64,000 nucleotides of DNA, taken from Heyndrickxia sporothermodurans (GTDB lineage: Bacteria > Bacillota > Bacilli > Bacillales > Bacillaceae_C). The stretch covers positions 1 through 64,000 of the forward strand of contig BORH01000009.1 in NCBI GenBank assembly GCA_018333075.1, in the 5' to 3' direction. The notes under the pieces were generated by a model. The model did not search any database and was not told the DNA's origin. It worked only from the letters and a program-made list of their open reading frames with translations. A program made the translations under genes and the position numbers. This document shows positions 16,628 to 25,163 of the stretch, one piece after another (position 1 is the first letter of the stretch; each line of letters starts with the position of its first letter).

Positions 16628-17644
16628 ATGTTAATAGGATTAATTATTATCTTGCTTTTCGTTTTGTTTTTACCTTTCTCAGTTAAATTTGTAGAGCATA
16701 ACTTAGAAATATTTTTATTTATTATGGGTCTCGCTGCAGTATTAGTGAGTGGTGTTTTAGATAGACCCCTTATTGTGAAAGCATTGGAGGATCCAATCAA
16801 TATTTCACTAGCTGTATTAATAGCTGGATTACTATTCAGATGGTTACAAAATCCATTAGAGAAAATGATCCTCGGCATCAGTAGAACCATGCCTTATCAA
16901 TTATTTTTAGCCTTAATCGTTATTATTTTAGGGCTTGTTTCAAGTATAGTGACTGCAATAATTGCAGCATTAATTCTCGTATTAATCGTAAGTGTCCTTC
17001 GACTAGATCGGAAATCAGAAGTACGTTTAGTTGTTTTAGCCTGTTTCTCTATTGGACTAGGTGCAGCCTTAACTCCAATTGGAGAACCACTATCAACACT
17101 CGCAATAAGCAAGCTCCATCAGGACTTTTTCTATCTTTTACGATTGATTGGACCTGAAGTGATCTCTGCAGTTGTTATTTTTGGAATTTTAACAGCGATA
17201 TTAGTAAAACCGAAAAATAACGAAAACGGATTAACAAGCGATCTTTCAACCGAAAGCTACGGTGAAATTATTATCCGTGCTTTAAAAATATATCTTTTTG
17301 TCATGGGACTCACCCTGCTAGGAGCGGGATTTGAACCATTGATTAAAGAATATCTATTAGATTTAAGTCCGCTAATCCTTTATTGGATAAATATGATATC
17401 TGCTATATTAGATAATGCAACCTTAGCTGCAGCGGAAATCAGTCCTGCCATGGGACCCGATACCATTAAGGCAATTTTGCTAGGGCTCCTTATTAGCGGA
17501 GGAATCCTTGTTCCCGGAAATATTCCGAATATCATCTCTGCAGGGAAACTGAAAATATCAAGTAAGGAATGGGCTCGATTCGGAATTCCTGTTGGATTAA
17601 TTGCAATGGTTGTTTATTTTATCGTGCTTTTCTTTATTCGTTGA
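16628..17644 (+). CDS. DUF1646 family membrane protein (ion-transporter superfamily-like)
   Basis: The 338-residue protein has about ten membrane helices. Paired re-entrant-like motifs LGAALTPIGEPLSTLA and GILVPGNIPNIISAGKL recall the Ion Transporter superfamily (ArsB/NhaD type), and the overall pattern matches DUF1646 proteins. A cation or anion transport role is likely but the substrate is unknown. The start has an AAAGGGTAGG SD. The neighbour upstream is divergent; copy B of the dispersed hairpin repeat ends its transcript. Confidence 0.8.
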   Translation: MLIGLIIILLFVLFLPFSVKFVEHNLEIFLFIMGLAAVLVSGVLDRPLIVKALEDPINISLAVLIAGLLFRWLQNPLEKMILGISRTMPYQLFLALIVIILGLVSSIVTAIIAALILVLIVSVLRLDRKSEVRLVVLACFSIGLGAALTPIGEPLSTLAISKLHQDFFYLLRLIGPEVISAVVIFGILTAILVKPKNNENGLTSDLSTESYGEIIIRALKIYLFVMGLTLLGAGFEPLIKEYLLDLSPLILYWINMISAILDNATLAAAEISPAMGPDTIKAILLGLLISGGILVPGNIPNIISAGKLKISSKEWARFGIPVGLIAMVVYFIVLFFIR

Positions 17645-17651
17645 TACAATT

Positions 17652-17697
17652 GGAGCTGTCCGCCAAGTGTCTGACACTTTGCTTTTTGGACAGCCCT
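17652..17697. repeat. dispersed 46-nt hairpin repeat, copy B
   Basis: GGAGCTGTCC pairs with GGACAGCCC around a second perfect stem AAGTGT/ACACTT, and TATTTTTATC follows. It shares sequence with copies A and C and lies directly 3' of the DUF1646 gene, where it can serve as its terminator. Confidence 0.75.
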
Positions 17698-17796
17698 ATT
17701 TTTATCCTCTGATTTTAGGGGTGCTTATGAATGTTTTATTTCAATCGGTCCACATTTCACTATTCACTTGTTATAAGTCTATTTGCATTGAAACTC

Positions 17797-17943
17797 AAAA
17801 AAACTTCTCCGATAAGAAGAAGTTACTTTATCATCCCTTATCTTTCAGAACAAATTATTCTGCTGGAATTAGCACCTGCTAAAGATTATAATCTTGCGGT
17901 TGCTGGGCTTCACTGGGCCAGTCCCTCTGCCTCTCTAGATAAG
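17797..17943 (-). ncRNA. SAM-I (S-box) riboswitch with terminator, no downstream gene
   Basis: Read on the minus strand, the segment holds the full S-box core: CTTATC closing arm, AGAGAGGCAGAGGGACTGGCC, GAAGCCC, GCAACC, GGTGCTAATTCC, and the matching GATAAG (P1 arms 17938-17943 and 17837-17842). An intrinsic terminator follows (AACTTCT/AGAAGTT, 17802-17824, then seven T), whose loop contains CTTATC that can pair with the P1 3' arm as an antiterminator. Downstream on this strand there is no open frame above about five codons before the convergent DUF1646 gene. A promoter is present. It is either a remnant of a lost sulfur gene or a free-standing SAM-responsive small RNA. Confidence 0.92.
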
Positions 17944-17964
17944 AATATTCATTTATTCACCGTA

Positions 17965-17994
17965 ATCCTACTATATAAATGAGATTTACGTCAA
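17965..17994 (-). promoter_or_regulatory. promoter of the orphan S-box
   Basis: On the minus strand TTGACG (17989-17994) and TAGGAT (17965-17970) are 18 nt apart, about 20 nt before the aptamer. Confidence 0.6.
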
Positions 17995-18041
17995 CCATTT
18001 TCAATTCATTATTCCTTGAAGACACTCTCCTAACATAAATA

Positions 18042-18081
18042 AAAACTGTTCATCCTCCGCTATTTGAGGATGAACAGTTTT
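18042..18081 (-). terminator. terminator of yclQ
   Basis: AAAACTGTTCATCCT and its exact complement form a 15-bp stem with a 10-nt loop; T-rich flanks on both sides. Confidence 0.85.
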
Positions 18082-18088
18082 ATATTTT

Positions 18089-19039
18089 TTATTCTAAGCC
18101 TTTCGCAGCATCATTAACCATTTCTGCTACAGATTCTAACCCGCCACCTGATAAGTACCAGTAGCCTGGATCAAGATAGACGATTTTACCATTTTTATAG
18201 GCATTTGTTTTCTTCACTAAGCTATTTTCAATAACTTTTTTTGCATTTTCACCTTCACCGACAGCTGCATCACGGTCAATCACGTAAAGAATGTCTGGAT
18301 TTTTTTCAGTGATGAATTCCATTGAAATATTTTGTCCATGAACTGGGTCCGCTTCAATATCATCTGCTGCGGCCTTTACTCCAAATACATCGTGAATTAA
18401 TCCGAATCTTGAAGCTTTACCGTATGCAGTTACTTTCCCACCAGTAGTCAACGTAATCAGTGCTTTAGCGTCGTTTGCATCAGCTTTTTCTTTTAAGCTA
18501 GCAATCGATTTATCAATCGCATCTAATTCTTCTTTTGCTTGATCTTCCTTACCAAAGATTTTACCTATAGTTGTTACGTTGTCTTTAAATGAATCCATGT
18601 ATTTGTTTGTATCTACTCCTACAAAAATAGTTGGAGCGATTTCTTGAAACTTATCATATGAATCCTGTTGTCTTCCTGAAATAATAATTAAATCCGGGTT
18701 AATTTCTTTAATTGCTTCAAAATCTGGTTCCTTTAAGCCACCAACATTACTATATTTTGAATCTTGGTATTTTTTTAAGTAGCTAGGGAGACTTTCCTGT
18801 GGAACACCTGCTACTGAATCAGCAAGACCTAATTTATCCAATGTATCTAGTGCTCCCATATCAAACACAACAACTTTTTTAGGATTTTTTGTAACCTTAG
18901 ATTCTCCTAATTGATGTTTAATAGTCATCACATCTGCTTTATTACCTGATCCATTCGCTTTATCTTTATCATTTGAACCACAAGCAGCCGCAAAAATTGC
19001 TAGCATGGATATGATTAAAAACAAGGATAATTTTTTCAT
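18089..19039 (-). CDS. yclQ: siderophore (petrobactin-type) ABC transporter substrate-binding lipoprotein
   Basis: The 316-residue protein has a lipobox (AIFAAAC) and the FatB/YclQ fold. NPKKVVVFDMGALDTLDKLGL, EPDFEAIKEINPDLIIISGRQ and YWYLSGGGLESV closely follow B. subtilis YclQ, which binds petrobactin and related catecholates. It captures ferric siderophore for the permeases encoded upstream. The second ATG is favoured because GAGGTG is only 2 nt from the first. The gene is 160 nt from yclP and has its own Fur-type site, unlike the compact B. subtilis operon. Confidence 0.92.
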   Translation of the reverse strand: MKKLSLFLIISMLAIFAAACGSNDKDKANGSGNKADVMTIKHQLGESKVTKNPKKVVVFDMGALDTLDKLGLADSVAGVPQESLPSYLKKYQDSKYSNVGGLKEPDFEAIKEINPDLIIISGRQQDSYDKFQEIAPTIFVGVDTNKYMDSFKDNVTTIGKIFGKEDQAKEELDAIDKSIASLKEKADANDAKALITLTTGGKVTAYGKASRFGLIHDVFGVKAAADDIEADPVHGQNISMEFITEKNPDILYVIDRDAAVGEGENAKKVIENSLVKKTNAYKNGKIVYLDPGYWYLSGGGLESVAEMVNDAAKGLE

Positions 19040-19090
19040 CATTACACCTCTTAAATATATTTTTTATTTATAAAAATTGTGACTGAGGAA

Positions 19091-19105
19091 TGAAAATCAT
19101 TCTCA
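19091..19105. promoter_or_regulatory. Fur box upstream of yclQ
   Basis: TGAAAATCATTCTCA matches the 7-1-7 Fur element (TGATAATNATTATCA) with two changes, about 50 nt before the yclQ start. Confidence 0.65.
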
Positions 19106-19199
19106 ATATATTGCATGATAACTGACGACAGGGCGCCTTCTGTACATTCAGTCATCTTTTAATTTCACAATCACAAAATTCTCACATGATTCATTTTAC

Positions 19200-19958
19200 T
19201 TATGCGTAATATACACAAATTTTGTTTTCATTAATGTCTTGAATGGCAATATCCATCTCGTAAATGTCCCCTAATACAGCAGAATCAATAATATGATCAG
19301 TAGGGCCATCTTGAACCACTTTTCCATCCTTCAAAGCAACCACATGGTCGGAATAACAGGAGGCAAAGTTTATATCATGTATAACAACCACAACGGTTTT
19401 TCCTAATTCATCTGTTAATTTTCTTAACACTTTCATGATTTGAACTGAGTGCTTCATATCTAGATTGTTTAATGGCTCATCTAGAAGAATATAATCTGTA
19501 TTTTGAGCAATAACCATTGCAATATAAGCCCGTTGCTGTTGCCCTCCACTTAACTGATCCAAAAATTTATTTTGAATATCAGTAAGCTCCATATAGTCGA
19601 TTGCTTCATCAACATACATCCAATCTTCCTTAGTTAGCTTCCCTTGCGAGTATGGAAAACGACCAAATGAAACCAATTCTCTTACAGTTAATCGTATATT
19701 GATATGATTGGATTGTTTAAGAATCGACATTTTTTTTGCCAATTCATTCGATTTCCATTTGCTCACTTCTTTCCCGTCAATCGTAATTTCACCAGAATCC
19801 TTTGAACTTAAACGACTGACCATGGATAAGAGCGTACTTTTCCCCGCTCCGTTTGGACCAATAAAAGAAGTGATCTTCCCTTTTTCTATATTTAATGAAA
19901 CATGATCGACTACACATTTATTATTGTATTTTTTCGACACATCTTTAATTGTAATCAT
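19200..19958 (-). CDS. yclP: siderophore ABC transporter ATP-binding protein
   Basis: The 252-residue ATPase has Walker [12 protein letters not shown], signature [14 protein letters not shown] and Walker B YILLDEPLNNLD, with the switch His in VIHDINFAS. The pattern is that of FepC/FhuC-type ATPases and best fits YclP, given its position between yclO and yclQ. Its ATG overlaps the yclO stop by 4 nt. Confidence 0.92.
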   Translation of the reverse strand: MITIKDVSKKYNNKCVVDHVSLNIEKGKITSFIGPNGAGKSTLLSMVSRLSSKDSGEITIDGKEVSKWKSNELAKKMSILKQSNHINIRLTVRELVSFGRFPYSQGKLTKEDWMYVDEAIDYMELTDIQNKFLDQLSGGQQQRAYIAMVIAQNTDYILLDEPLNNLDMKHSVQIMKVLRKLTDELGKTVVVVIHDINFASCYSDHVVALKDGKVVQDGPTDHIIDSAVLGDIYEMDIAIQDINENKICVYYA

Positions 19959-20902
19959 GCTTTACTCTCCTTTAATAATAGATAGATAAAGTAGACTCCA
20001 CCGATAAAGTTAATAATTACGCTTAATGTCGTTGAAAATGTGAACACTCTCTCAACAATTAGCAAGCCACCGATCAGTGCAATGATACTGATAAGAATAG
20101 CTCCAAATATCAAATAAGAATGTCGATAGGTTTTTAAAAATTGATACGATACATTGGCGACTAACAAGCCTAGAAAAGTGATCGGACCTACGAGTGCAGT
20201 GGAAATTGAGATAAGGATAGCAACAACTATTAAGAGCCTTTTGACTACATAATCGTAATCTACGCCTAAATTAATTGCTTCCTCCCTTCCCAGTGATAGC
20301 ACATCAAGATACTTTATAAACCTAATAAAATATAAGGATACTAAAACGACTAATATAATCGAAATAGTGAGTAAATCTGTATTAATATTATTAAAGCTAG
20401 CAAACATTCGATCTTGAACAACCATAAAATCATTCGGATCAATGATTACTTGCATAAATGATGAAAAGCTCTGAAATAAAGTTCCCATCACTAATCCGAC
20501 TAACAGGAGAAAGTATATATTTTTTCCTTCTCTTTTAAATAAAAATTTATATAATAAACCCGCAAACAATACCATCAGCCCAACACAGAGAAGAAAGTTA
20601 ATATTTTTATTCATTACTGTTGCACTGGTTGCTCCAAACACAAAGATTAGAAAGGTTTGAATAAGCATATATAATGAATCTAAGCCAATAATACTTGGAG
20701 TTAATATTCGATTATTAGAGACCGTTTGAAATACAACCGTTGAGAAAGCAATGGAAGCTCCTGTTAAAATAATGGCAAGAATCTTAATGCCTCTCTTTGG
20801 AAGAACATACTCCGGGTAATTCCCAATATCAGTAAATAAAAATAATAAGATTAAACTTATGGAAACGGCTGCTAGAATGCCTAGTCTGACTTTATTATGC
20901 AT
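19955..20902 (-). CDS. yclO: siderophore ABC transporter permease
   Basis: The 315-residue FecCD-type permease has nine to ten helices and segments GASIAFSTVVFQTVSNNRILTP and GPITFLGLLVANVSYQ typical of the family. It pairs with the yclN product to form the channel. It overlaps yclN by 8 nt and yclP by 4 nt. Confidence 0.92.
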   Translation of the reverse strand: MHNKVRLGILAAVSISLILLFLFTDIGNYPEYVLPKRGIKILAIILTGASIAFSTVVFQTVSNNRILTPSIIGLDSLYMLIQTFLIFVFGATSATVMNKNINFLLCVGLMVLFAGLLYKFLFKREGKNIYFLLLVGLVMGTLFQSFSSFMQVIIDPNDFMVVQDRMFASFNNINTDLLTISIILVVLVSLYFIRFIKYLDVLSLGREEAINLGVDYDYVVKRLLIVVAILISISTALVGPITFLGLLVANVSYQFLKTYRHSYLIFGAILISIIALIGGLLIVERVFTFSTTLSVIINFIGGVYFIYLLLKESKA

Positions 20903-21845
20903 ATGCCTTTCTCCTCATGAGCAAGTAAAGGAAAATACCACTTCCGATTACTCCAACTGTTAAACCCATAGGTATTTCATATGGATAAATAAGAATACGT
21001 CCTAAAATATCGCAGAACAATAAGAAAGCTGCTCCTAATAAAGCTGTTTGAAACAAATTTTTCTTTAAATTGTCTCCATTATAAATCGAAACGATATTTG
21101 GAACGACCAATCCAAGAAAAGGAATTGTACCAACCGTTAAAAGCACTGAAGTTGTAGAAAGTGCCACAATTACCAGCCCGATATTAACAACTAGCTTATA
21201 ATTCAATCCCAAATTCGCGGAAAAATTTTCTCCCATTCCTGCGATGGTAAATTTATTCGCAAATAAATAAGCCAATATGACAAGAGGAATACTAATATAG
21301 ATCATTTCATATCTGCCAGACATAACCATTGAAAAATCGCCTTGCAGCCATGCGGAAATGCTTTGAATTAAATCATGCTTATATGCAAAAAAGGTAGTAA
21401 TTGAGCTTATGATATTTCCAAACATCAGCCCTACTAACGGAATAAAAATAGCATCCTTAAATTTAATTTTGTCGAGAATTTTCATAAATAAAAAGGTCCC
21501 AAGCAAAGCAAAAATTGATGCCAATAGCATTTTTTCCAACATTGTTGCCGATGAAAAAACAATAAGAGAAACTAGAATCCCTAATCTTGCTGAATCCATT
21601 GTCCCTGCTGTTGTTGGGGAGACAAATTTATTTCTGGATAATTGCTGCATAATTAATCCACATATACTCATGCTAGCGCCCGCAATAATTAAGCTGACCA
21701 ATCTCGGTACACGGCTAATTAGTAGAATATCTTTTTGTTCTGCAGATAAGTGAAATATATCAAGTGGTGAAATATTTTGAACACCTATAAATAATGAAAT
21801 GATTGACAAAACAATAAATGCAATCATTAAAACAACTTTTTTCAT
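20895..21845 (-). CDS. yclN: siderophore ABC transporter permease
   Basis: The 316-residue FecCD-type permease opens the operon. It carries GASMSICGLIMQQLSRNKFVSP, GTIPFLGLVVPNIVS and the C-terminal GVIGSGIFLYLL typical of the family. Gene order N-O-P-Q is that of B. subtilis yclNOPQ. AGGATTTGCT precedes the ATG, and Fur-type sites lie within 170 nt upstream. Confidence 0.92.
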   Translation of the reverse strand: MKKVVLMIAFIVLSIISLFIGVQNISPLDIFHLSAEQKDILLISRVPRLVSLIIAGASMSICGLIMQQLSRNKFVSPTTAGTMDSARLGILVSLIVFSSATMLEKMLLASIFALLGTFLFMKILDKIKFKDAIFIPLVGLMFGNIISSITTFFAYKHDLIQSISAWLQGDFSMVMSGRYEMIYISIPLVILAYLFANKFTIAGMGENFSANLGLNYKLVVNIGLVIVALSTTSVLLTVGTIPFLGLVVPNIVSIYNGDNLKKNLFQTALLGAAFLLFCDILGRILIYPYEIPMGLTVGVIGSGIFLYLLMRRKAYA

Positions 21846-21903
21846 AGCAAATCCTACTCTTCCCCAGCTGGCTATTTATATGTAAAACAAATTTTTTAGT
21901 AAA

Positions 21904-21918
21904 TGATATTCATTATCA
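21904..21918. promoter_or_regulatory. Fur box upstream of yclN
   Basis: TGATATTCATTATCA differs from the 7-1-7 Fur consensus at one position. An overlapping ATTATCA/TGATAAT arrangement continues to 21930, so several Fur dimers could bind. Confidence 0.8.
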
Positions 21919-21997
21919 ATGAATGATAATAAAAAAAATGAAAGCCGTTATTATAAGGTTAATAACGTATTCATTATTTTCATCTACCCATTGCTAA

Positions 21998-22012
21998 TGA
22001 AATTCATTTTCA
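21998..22012. promoter_or_regulatory. second Fur-like site upstream of yclN
   Basis: TGAAATTCATTTTCA is a near-palindrome resembling the Fur element with a few changes. It is about 150 nt before yclN and 200 nt before aroK. Confidence 0.45.
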
Positions 22013-22217
22013 TTTATAATGTTAAACATTATACACTTATCTGTCAACCCATTAAACAAATAAGAACATTTCTTTTATAAATATTCAGCATCGAAATTTA
22101 CAATCTCCCTTCCAATTATATTATAGATCGGAAGAAAATATTATGAATATTTTTTACAAATCCGTGAATATATATTATAATTTTACTAATTTTATTATAT
22201 AGAAAGAAGCTTACATT

Positions 22218-22754
22218 ATGACTAACACTCAACTGTCTCAAATTGGCAAAAATATAGTTTTTATAGGCTTTATGGGAGTTGGAAAAACAACTATTGGAGA
22301 AGCCATTGCAAAGGCTTTAAATCGGGAATTTATAGATATTGATCAAGCAATTGAAAATCAATTTCAAATGCCTACTACAGAAATTTTTAAGATATATGGA
22401 GAAAAGGTTTTTCGAGAAAAGGAAAAAACGATCATTACTGAGTACTGTAAAAGTAAGGGGAAGGTTATTTCAGTTGGTGGTGGTGCCTTCTTACAAGAGG
22501 AGATCCAATCAATCTGCATGTCTCACTGCATCGTCATTTATCTCCATCTTTCTTGGGACTCTTGGAAGGAAAGACTTGATTTAATTTTAGACAGCAGACC
22601 AGTATTAAAAGGAAAAACAATGGAAGAAATGAAGGAACTCTTTTATACTAGACAAAACATTTATGCCACGCACCATTTAAAAGTTGAAACAGACCAGCTT
22701 ACTGTTGAAGAAATCTCGAATCATATTACGAAATTATTTACTAATAATGAATAA
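22218..22754 (+). CDS. aroK: shikimate kinase
   Basis: The 178-residue enzyme phosphorylates shikimate at the 3-OH with ATP in the chorismate pathway. Visible motifs are Walker A GFMGVGKTT, the shikimate-binding DIDQAIE, the VISVGGGAF loop, an adenine-side SRPVL and the lid region KELFYTRQNIY. Length fits the family. It is a single gene with a weak SD (AAAGAAGC) and its own terminator, so expression may be low. It diverges from yclN. Confidence 0.9.
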   Translation: MTNTQLSQIGKNIVFIGFMGVGKTTIGEAIAKALNREFIDIDQAIENQFQMPTTEIFKIYGEKVFREKEKTIITEYCKSKGKVISVGGGAFLQEEIQSICMSHCIVIYLHLSWDSWKERLDLILDSRPVLKGKTMEEMKELFYTRQNIYATHHLKVETDQLTVEEISNHITKLFTNNE

Positions 22755-22795
22755 AGAAGACTCGATCAATTTTTTTGCTGTTGAGTCTTCTTTTT
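22754..22795 (+). terminator. terminator of aroK
   Basis: AAGAAGACTC pairs with GAGTCTTCTT and a T-rich run follows. Confidence 0.85.
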
Positions 22796-22819
22796 CTTTT
22801 CGTTTATCTTACTTCTGAA

Positions 22820-23047
22820 TTAATTCGCTTTACTATTAATAATTCCACGACCAATACGTGCAATTAGACCGAAGAAAAGACCAATACCAGCCAAAATATA
22901 AATCATTGTAAATATCTTTCCAAAATCTGTTTGTGGTTCAAAACTAGGATGACCAATTGTACTCAAGGTTAGAAAGCAAAAATAAAGTGAATCAATAATC
23001 GACAACCCTTCTACTTTTGTATAAAACATGGTTCCCGATAATAACAT
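22820..23047 (-). CDS. NaK-like cation channel, apparently start-damaged
   Basis: From ATG 23047 the frame encodes only the pore helix and second membrane helix (DSLYFCFLTLSTIGHPSF, TDFGKIFTMIYI). The same frame stays open upstream to about 23147 and encodes the missing first helix (SFLLTLKRLF, then KEFQVIFVLIIL), which matches B. cereus NaK residue for residue in many places. That stretch has no ATG, GTG or TTG. A good SD (GAGGTGG, 23154-23160) and TTG 23150 are present but out of frame by a 4-base excess. The selectivity filter reads TIGHP where NaK has TVGDG and K+ channels TVGYG. I treat it as a probable frameshifted or divergent channel. Confidence 0.65.
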   Translation of the reverse strand: MLLSGTMFYTKVEGLSIIDSLYFCFLTLSTIGHPSFEPQTDFGKIFTMIYILAGIGLFFGLIARIGRGIINSKAN

Positions 23048-23207
23048 AAGAATAATTAATACAAAGATGACTTGAAATTCCTTCTCCCTAAAGGAATGGA
23101 ATAAACCATGAAAAAGCCTTTTTAAAGTTAGTAGGAAAGATACTAAGCAAGGACCACCTCACGATTTTTAGTTTAAGTGTATAGATGCTAGATGATCAAT
23201 TGACTTG

Positions 23208-23594
23208 TCATTCTTTAAGCATATTAGAAATTTCAATTAAATTTCCATCAGGGTCTCTCACATAGATAGATTGAAGTTTACCAGTGGCACCCGTTCTTAG
23301 GACAGGACCTGCTATAATGTCTATATGATGAACTTGCATATGTTGAATTACTTTGTTTAAAGGAAAATCTGTAATGAAACATAAATCTTCTGACCCAGGT
23401 AATGGCGCTTTCGCTTTTGGTTCAAACTCTTGACCATATATATGTAGATTAATTTTTTGGTTTCCGAACTTTAATGCCTTTCTACCTTCTCCAAAAGTTA
23501 CTACATCCATCCCTAAAATTGTAGAATAAAACTTACAAGTCGCAGCAAGGTCCTTAACGGTTAATACTAAATGATCTAAGCGATTGATATACAT
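23208..23594 (-). CDS. VOC (glyoxalase/dioxygenase fold) family protein
   Basis: The 128-residue protein has two beta-alpha-beta-beta-beta units: it begins INRLDHLVLTVKDLAATC (metal-ligand His at about residue 7) and ends DPDGNLIEISNML with the conserved Glu. Such proteins bind a metal and act in glyoxalase, dioxygenase or resistance roles; which one is not evident. The start is set by AAGGAG 8 nt before ATG 23594, not the longer frame to 23624. Confidence 0.85.
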   Translation of the reverse strand: MYINRLDHLVLTVKDLAATCKFYSTILGMDVVTFGEGRKALKFGNQKINLHIYGQEFEPKAKAPLPGSEDLCFITDFPLNKVIQHMQVHHIDIIAGPVLRTGATGKLQSIYVRDPDGNLIEISNMLKE

Positions 23595-23654
23595 AGATCC
23601 AACTCCTTTCAACCCAATGATCAATATTCCTTCTATTATGTTACTAAAAAAAAT

Positions 23655-23688
23655 AAAAAGACAAGATTATTTATCATCTCATCTTTTT
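23655..23688 (-). terminator. terminator of the amino-acid ABC operon
   Basis: AAAAAGA...AGAT pairs with ATCT...TCTTTTT on the minus strand and eight T follow shortly after. Confidence 0.65.
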
Positions 23689-23712
23689 ATTAATTAACCC
23701 ATTCACTTTTAC

Positions 23713-24435
23713 TTATAGTATTTTTCCTAAAAACGATTTCGTACGATCATGCTTTGGATGATTAAACAGTTCATCTGGAGTATTTTCTTCGATAATATAT
23801 CCTCCATCCATAAAGATAACACGATCTCCAACTTCTCTAGCAAAGCCCATTTCATGGGTAACAACAACCATGGTCATTCCTTCTTTTGCGAGCTGCTTCA
23901 TTACTTCCAGCACTTCACCTACCATTTCTGGGTCAAGCGCAGAGGTTGGTTCATCAAATAACATAATTTTGGGTTCCATCGCTAAAGCACGTGAAATCGC
24001 AACACGTTGTTTTTGTCCACCTGATAACGAATCAGGATAAACATTCGCTTTATCAGCAAGTCCAACCTTTTGGAGCAACTCTTTCGCTTTTACTTCTGCC
24101 TTTTCTTTACTCCATTTTCGAACAAGCATCGGTGACATCGTAATATTTTCGAGAACCGTTTTATGTGGGAACAGATTAAATTGCTGAAACACCATACCTA
24201 CTTCTTTTCGAATATCATTAATATTGGTTTTTTTATCTGCAAGGTCTGTCCCTTCTATATATATGTGGCCACCCGTTATTGTTTCTAGTAAGTTCAGGCA
24301 TCTTAGGAAGGTAGATTTCCCTGAACCAGAGGGACCAATAACAACGACTACCTCTTTAGGTTTAATTTCAATATTAATATCTTTTAATACTTCATTATCA
24401 CCAAATGATTTTTTTAAACCTTGAACGGAGATCAT
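23713..24435 (-). CDS. glnQ: polar amino-acid ABC transporter ATP-binding protein, GlnQ-like
   Basis: The 240-residue ATPase has Walker [21 protein letters not shown], signature [15 protein letters not shown] and Walker [21 protein letters not shown], the hallmark of the polar amino-acid subfamily. Its start overlaps the permease gene by 4 nt. It is the last gene of a binding protein-permease-ATPase operon. Confidence 0.9.
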   Translation of the reverse strand: MISVQGLKKSFGDNEVLKDINIEIKPKEVVVVIGPSGSGKSTFLRCLNLLETITGGHIYIEGTDLADKKTNINDIRKEVGMVFQQFNLFPHKTVLENITMSPMLVRKWSKEKAEVKAKELLQKVGLADKANVYPDSLSGGQKQRVAISRALAMEPKIMLFDEPTSALDPEMVGEVLEVMKQLAKEGMTMVVVTHEMGFAREVGDRVIFMDGGYIIEENTPDELFNHPKHDRTKSFLGKIL

Positions 24436-25088
24436 TCTTTAGCAAACCTTCTCTCTAAATATTGAATTAAATAGGTTAAAGAAAGCGTTAAAATTAGATA
24501 AATAATAGCAACTGTTATATAAGGCTCCCAGACACGCATATAAGCTCCTTGTGCAGCACGTCCCCAATAAAGAAGTTCTGGAGCAGCAATTATAGCTGCT
24601 AGCGATGATTCCTTTAATAACACGATAAATTCATTTCCAAGTGGTGGAATCATTCGTTTAAATGCCTGTGGCAAAATAACCTTTTTCATCGCTTGACTAT
24701 GACTCATTCCTAATGAACGGGCAGCCTCCATTTGTCCTTTATCAATGGACTGGATTCCGGCACGGAAAATTTCAGCGATATACGCAGCAGAGTTAAGAGA
24801 TAATGCAACAATTGCTGAAGTTATTGGATTAACCGGCTTCATAAATAGTGGCATAACTCCAAAGTGAATAATTAATATTTGAACAAATAAGGGAGTTCCA
24901 CGAAAAATATTAATATACCATATAAACGGATATCTCGTTAGCTTTTTAGACATTTTTCCCATACCAATAAATAATCCGAGAATTAACCCTAAAATGATTC
25001 CAGCAAACGATAATCCAATAGTAAGTAATGTTCCTTTTAAGAAAAATGGTAAATATTCTTGTACAATTTCGAATTGAAAGTCCATCAT
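24432..25088 (-). CDS. polar amino-acid ABC transporter permease
   Basis: The 218-residue permease of the HisMQ type has about five helices; [10 protein letters not shown] and the coupling loop [22 protein letters not shown] are diagnostic. A single permease gene implies a homodimeric channel. It starts 75 nt after the binding-protein gene, with a strong hairpin in the gap. Confidence 0.9.
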   Translation of the reverse strand: MMDFQFEIVQEYLPFFLKGTLLTIGLSFAGIILGLILGLFIGMGKMSKKLTRYPFIWYINIFRGTPLFVQILIIHFGVMPLFMKPVNPITSAIVALSLNSAAYIAEIFRAGIQSIDKGQMEAARSLGMSHSQAMKKVILPQAFKRMIPPLGNEFIVLLKESSLAAIIAAPELLYWGRAAQGAYMRVWEPYITVAIIYLILTLSLTYLIQYLERRFAKE

Positions 25089-25117
25089 TTAGCTCCTTTA
25101 CAATACCTTTTTTAGGC

Positions 25118-25151
25118 AAAAATAGCGTAACATCTACGTTACGCTATTTTT
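25118..25151 (-). terminator. intercistronic hairpin between binding-protein and permease genes
   Basis: AAAAATAGCGTAAC and its exact complement form a 14-bp stem with a 6-nt loop followed by T. Placed inside the operon, it should end or process most transcripts after the binding-protein gene. Confidence 0.85.
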
Positions 25152-25163
25152 CTTGTGTTTTCC

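Noticed and set aside
21846-22217. Extra small gene between yclN and aroK
   Set aside because: Only Fur-type sites and AT-rich sequence are visible; no frame with an SD was found.
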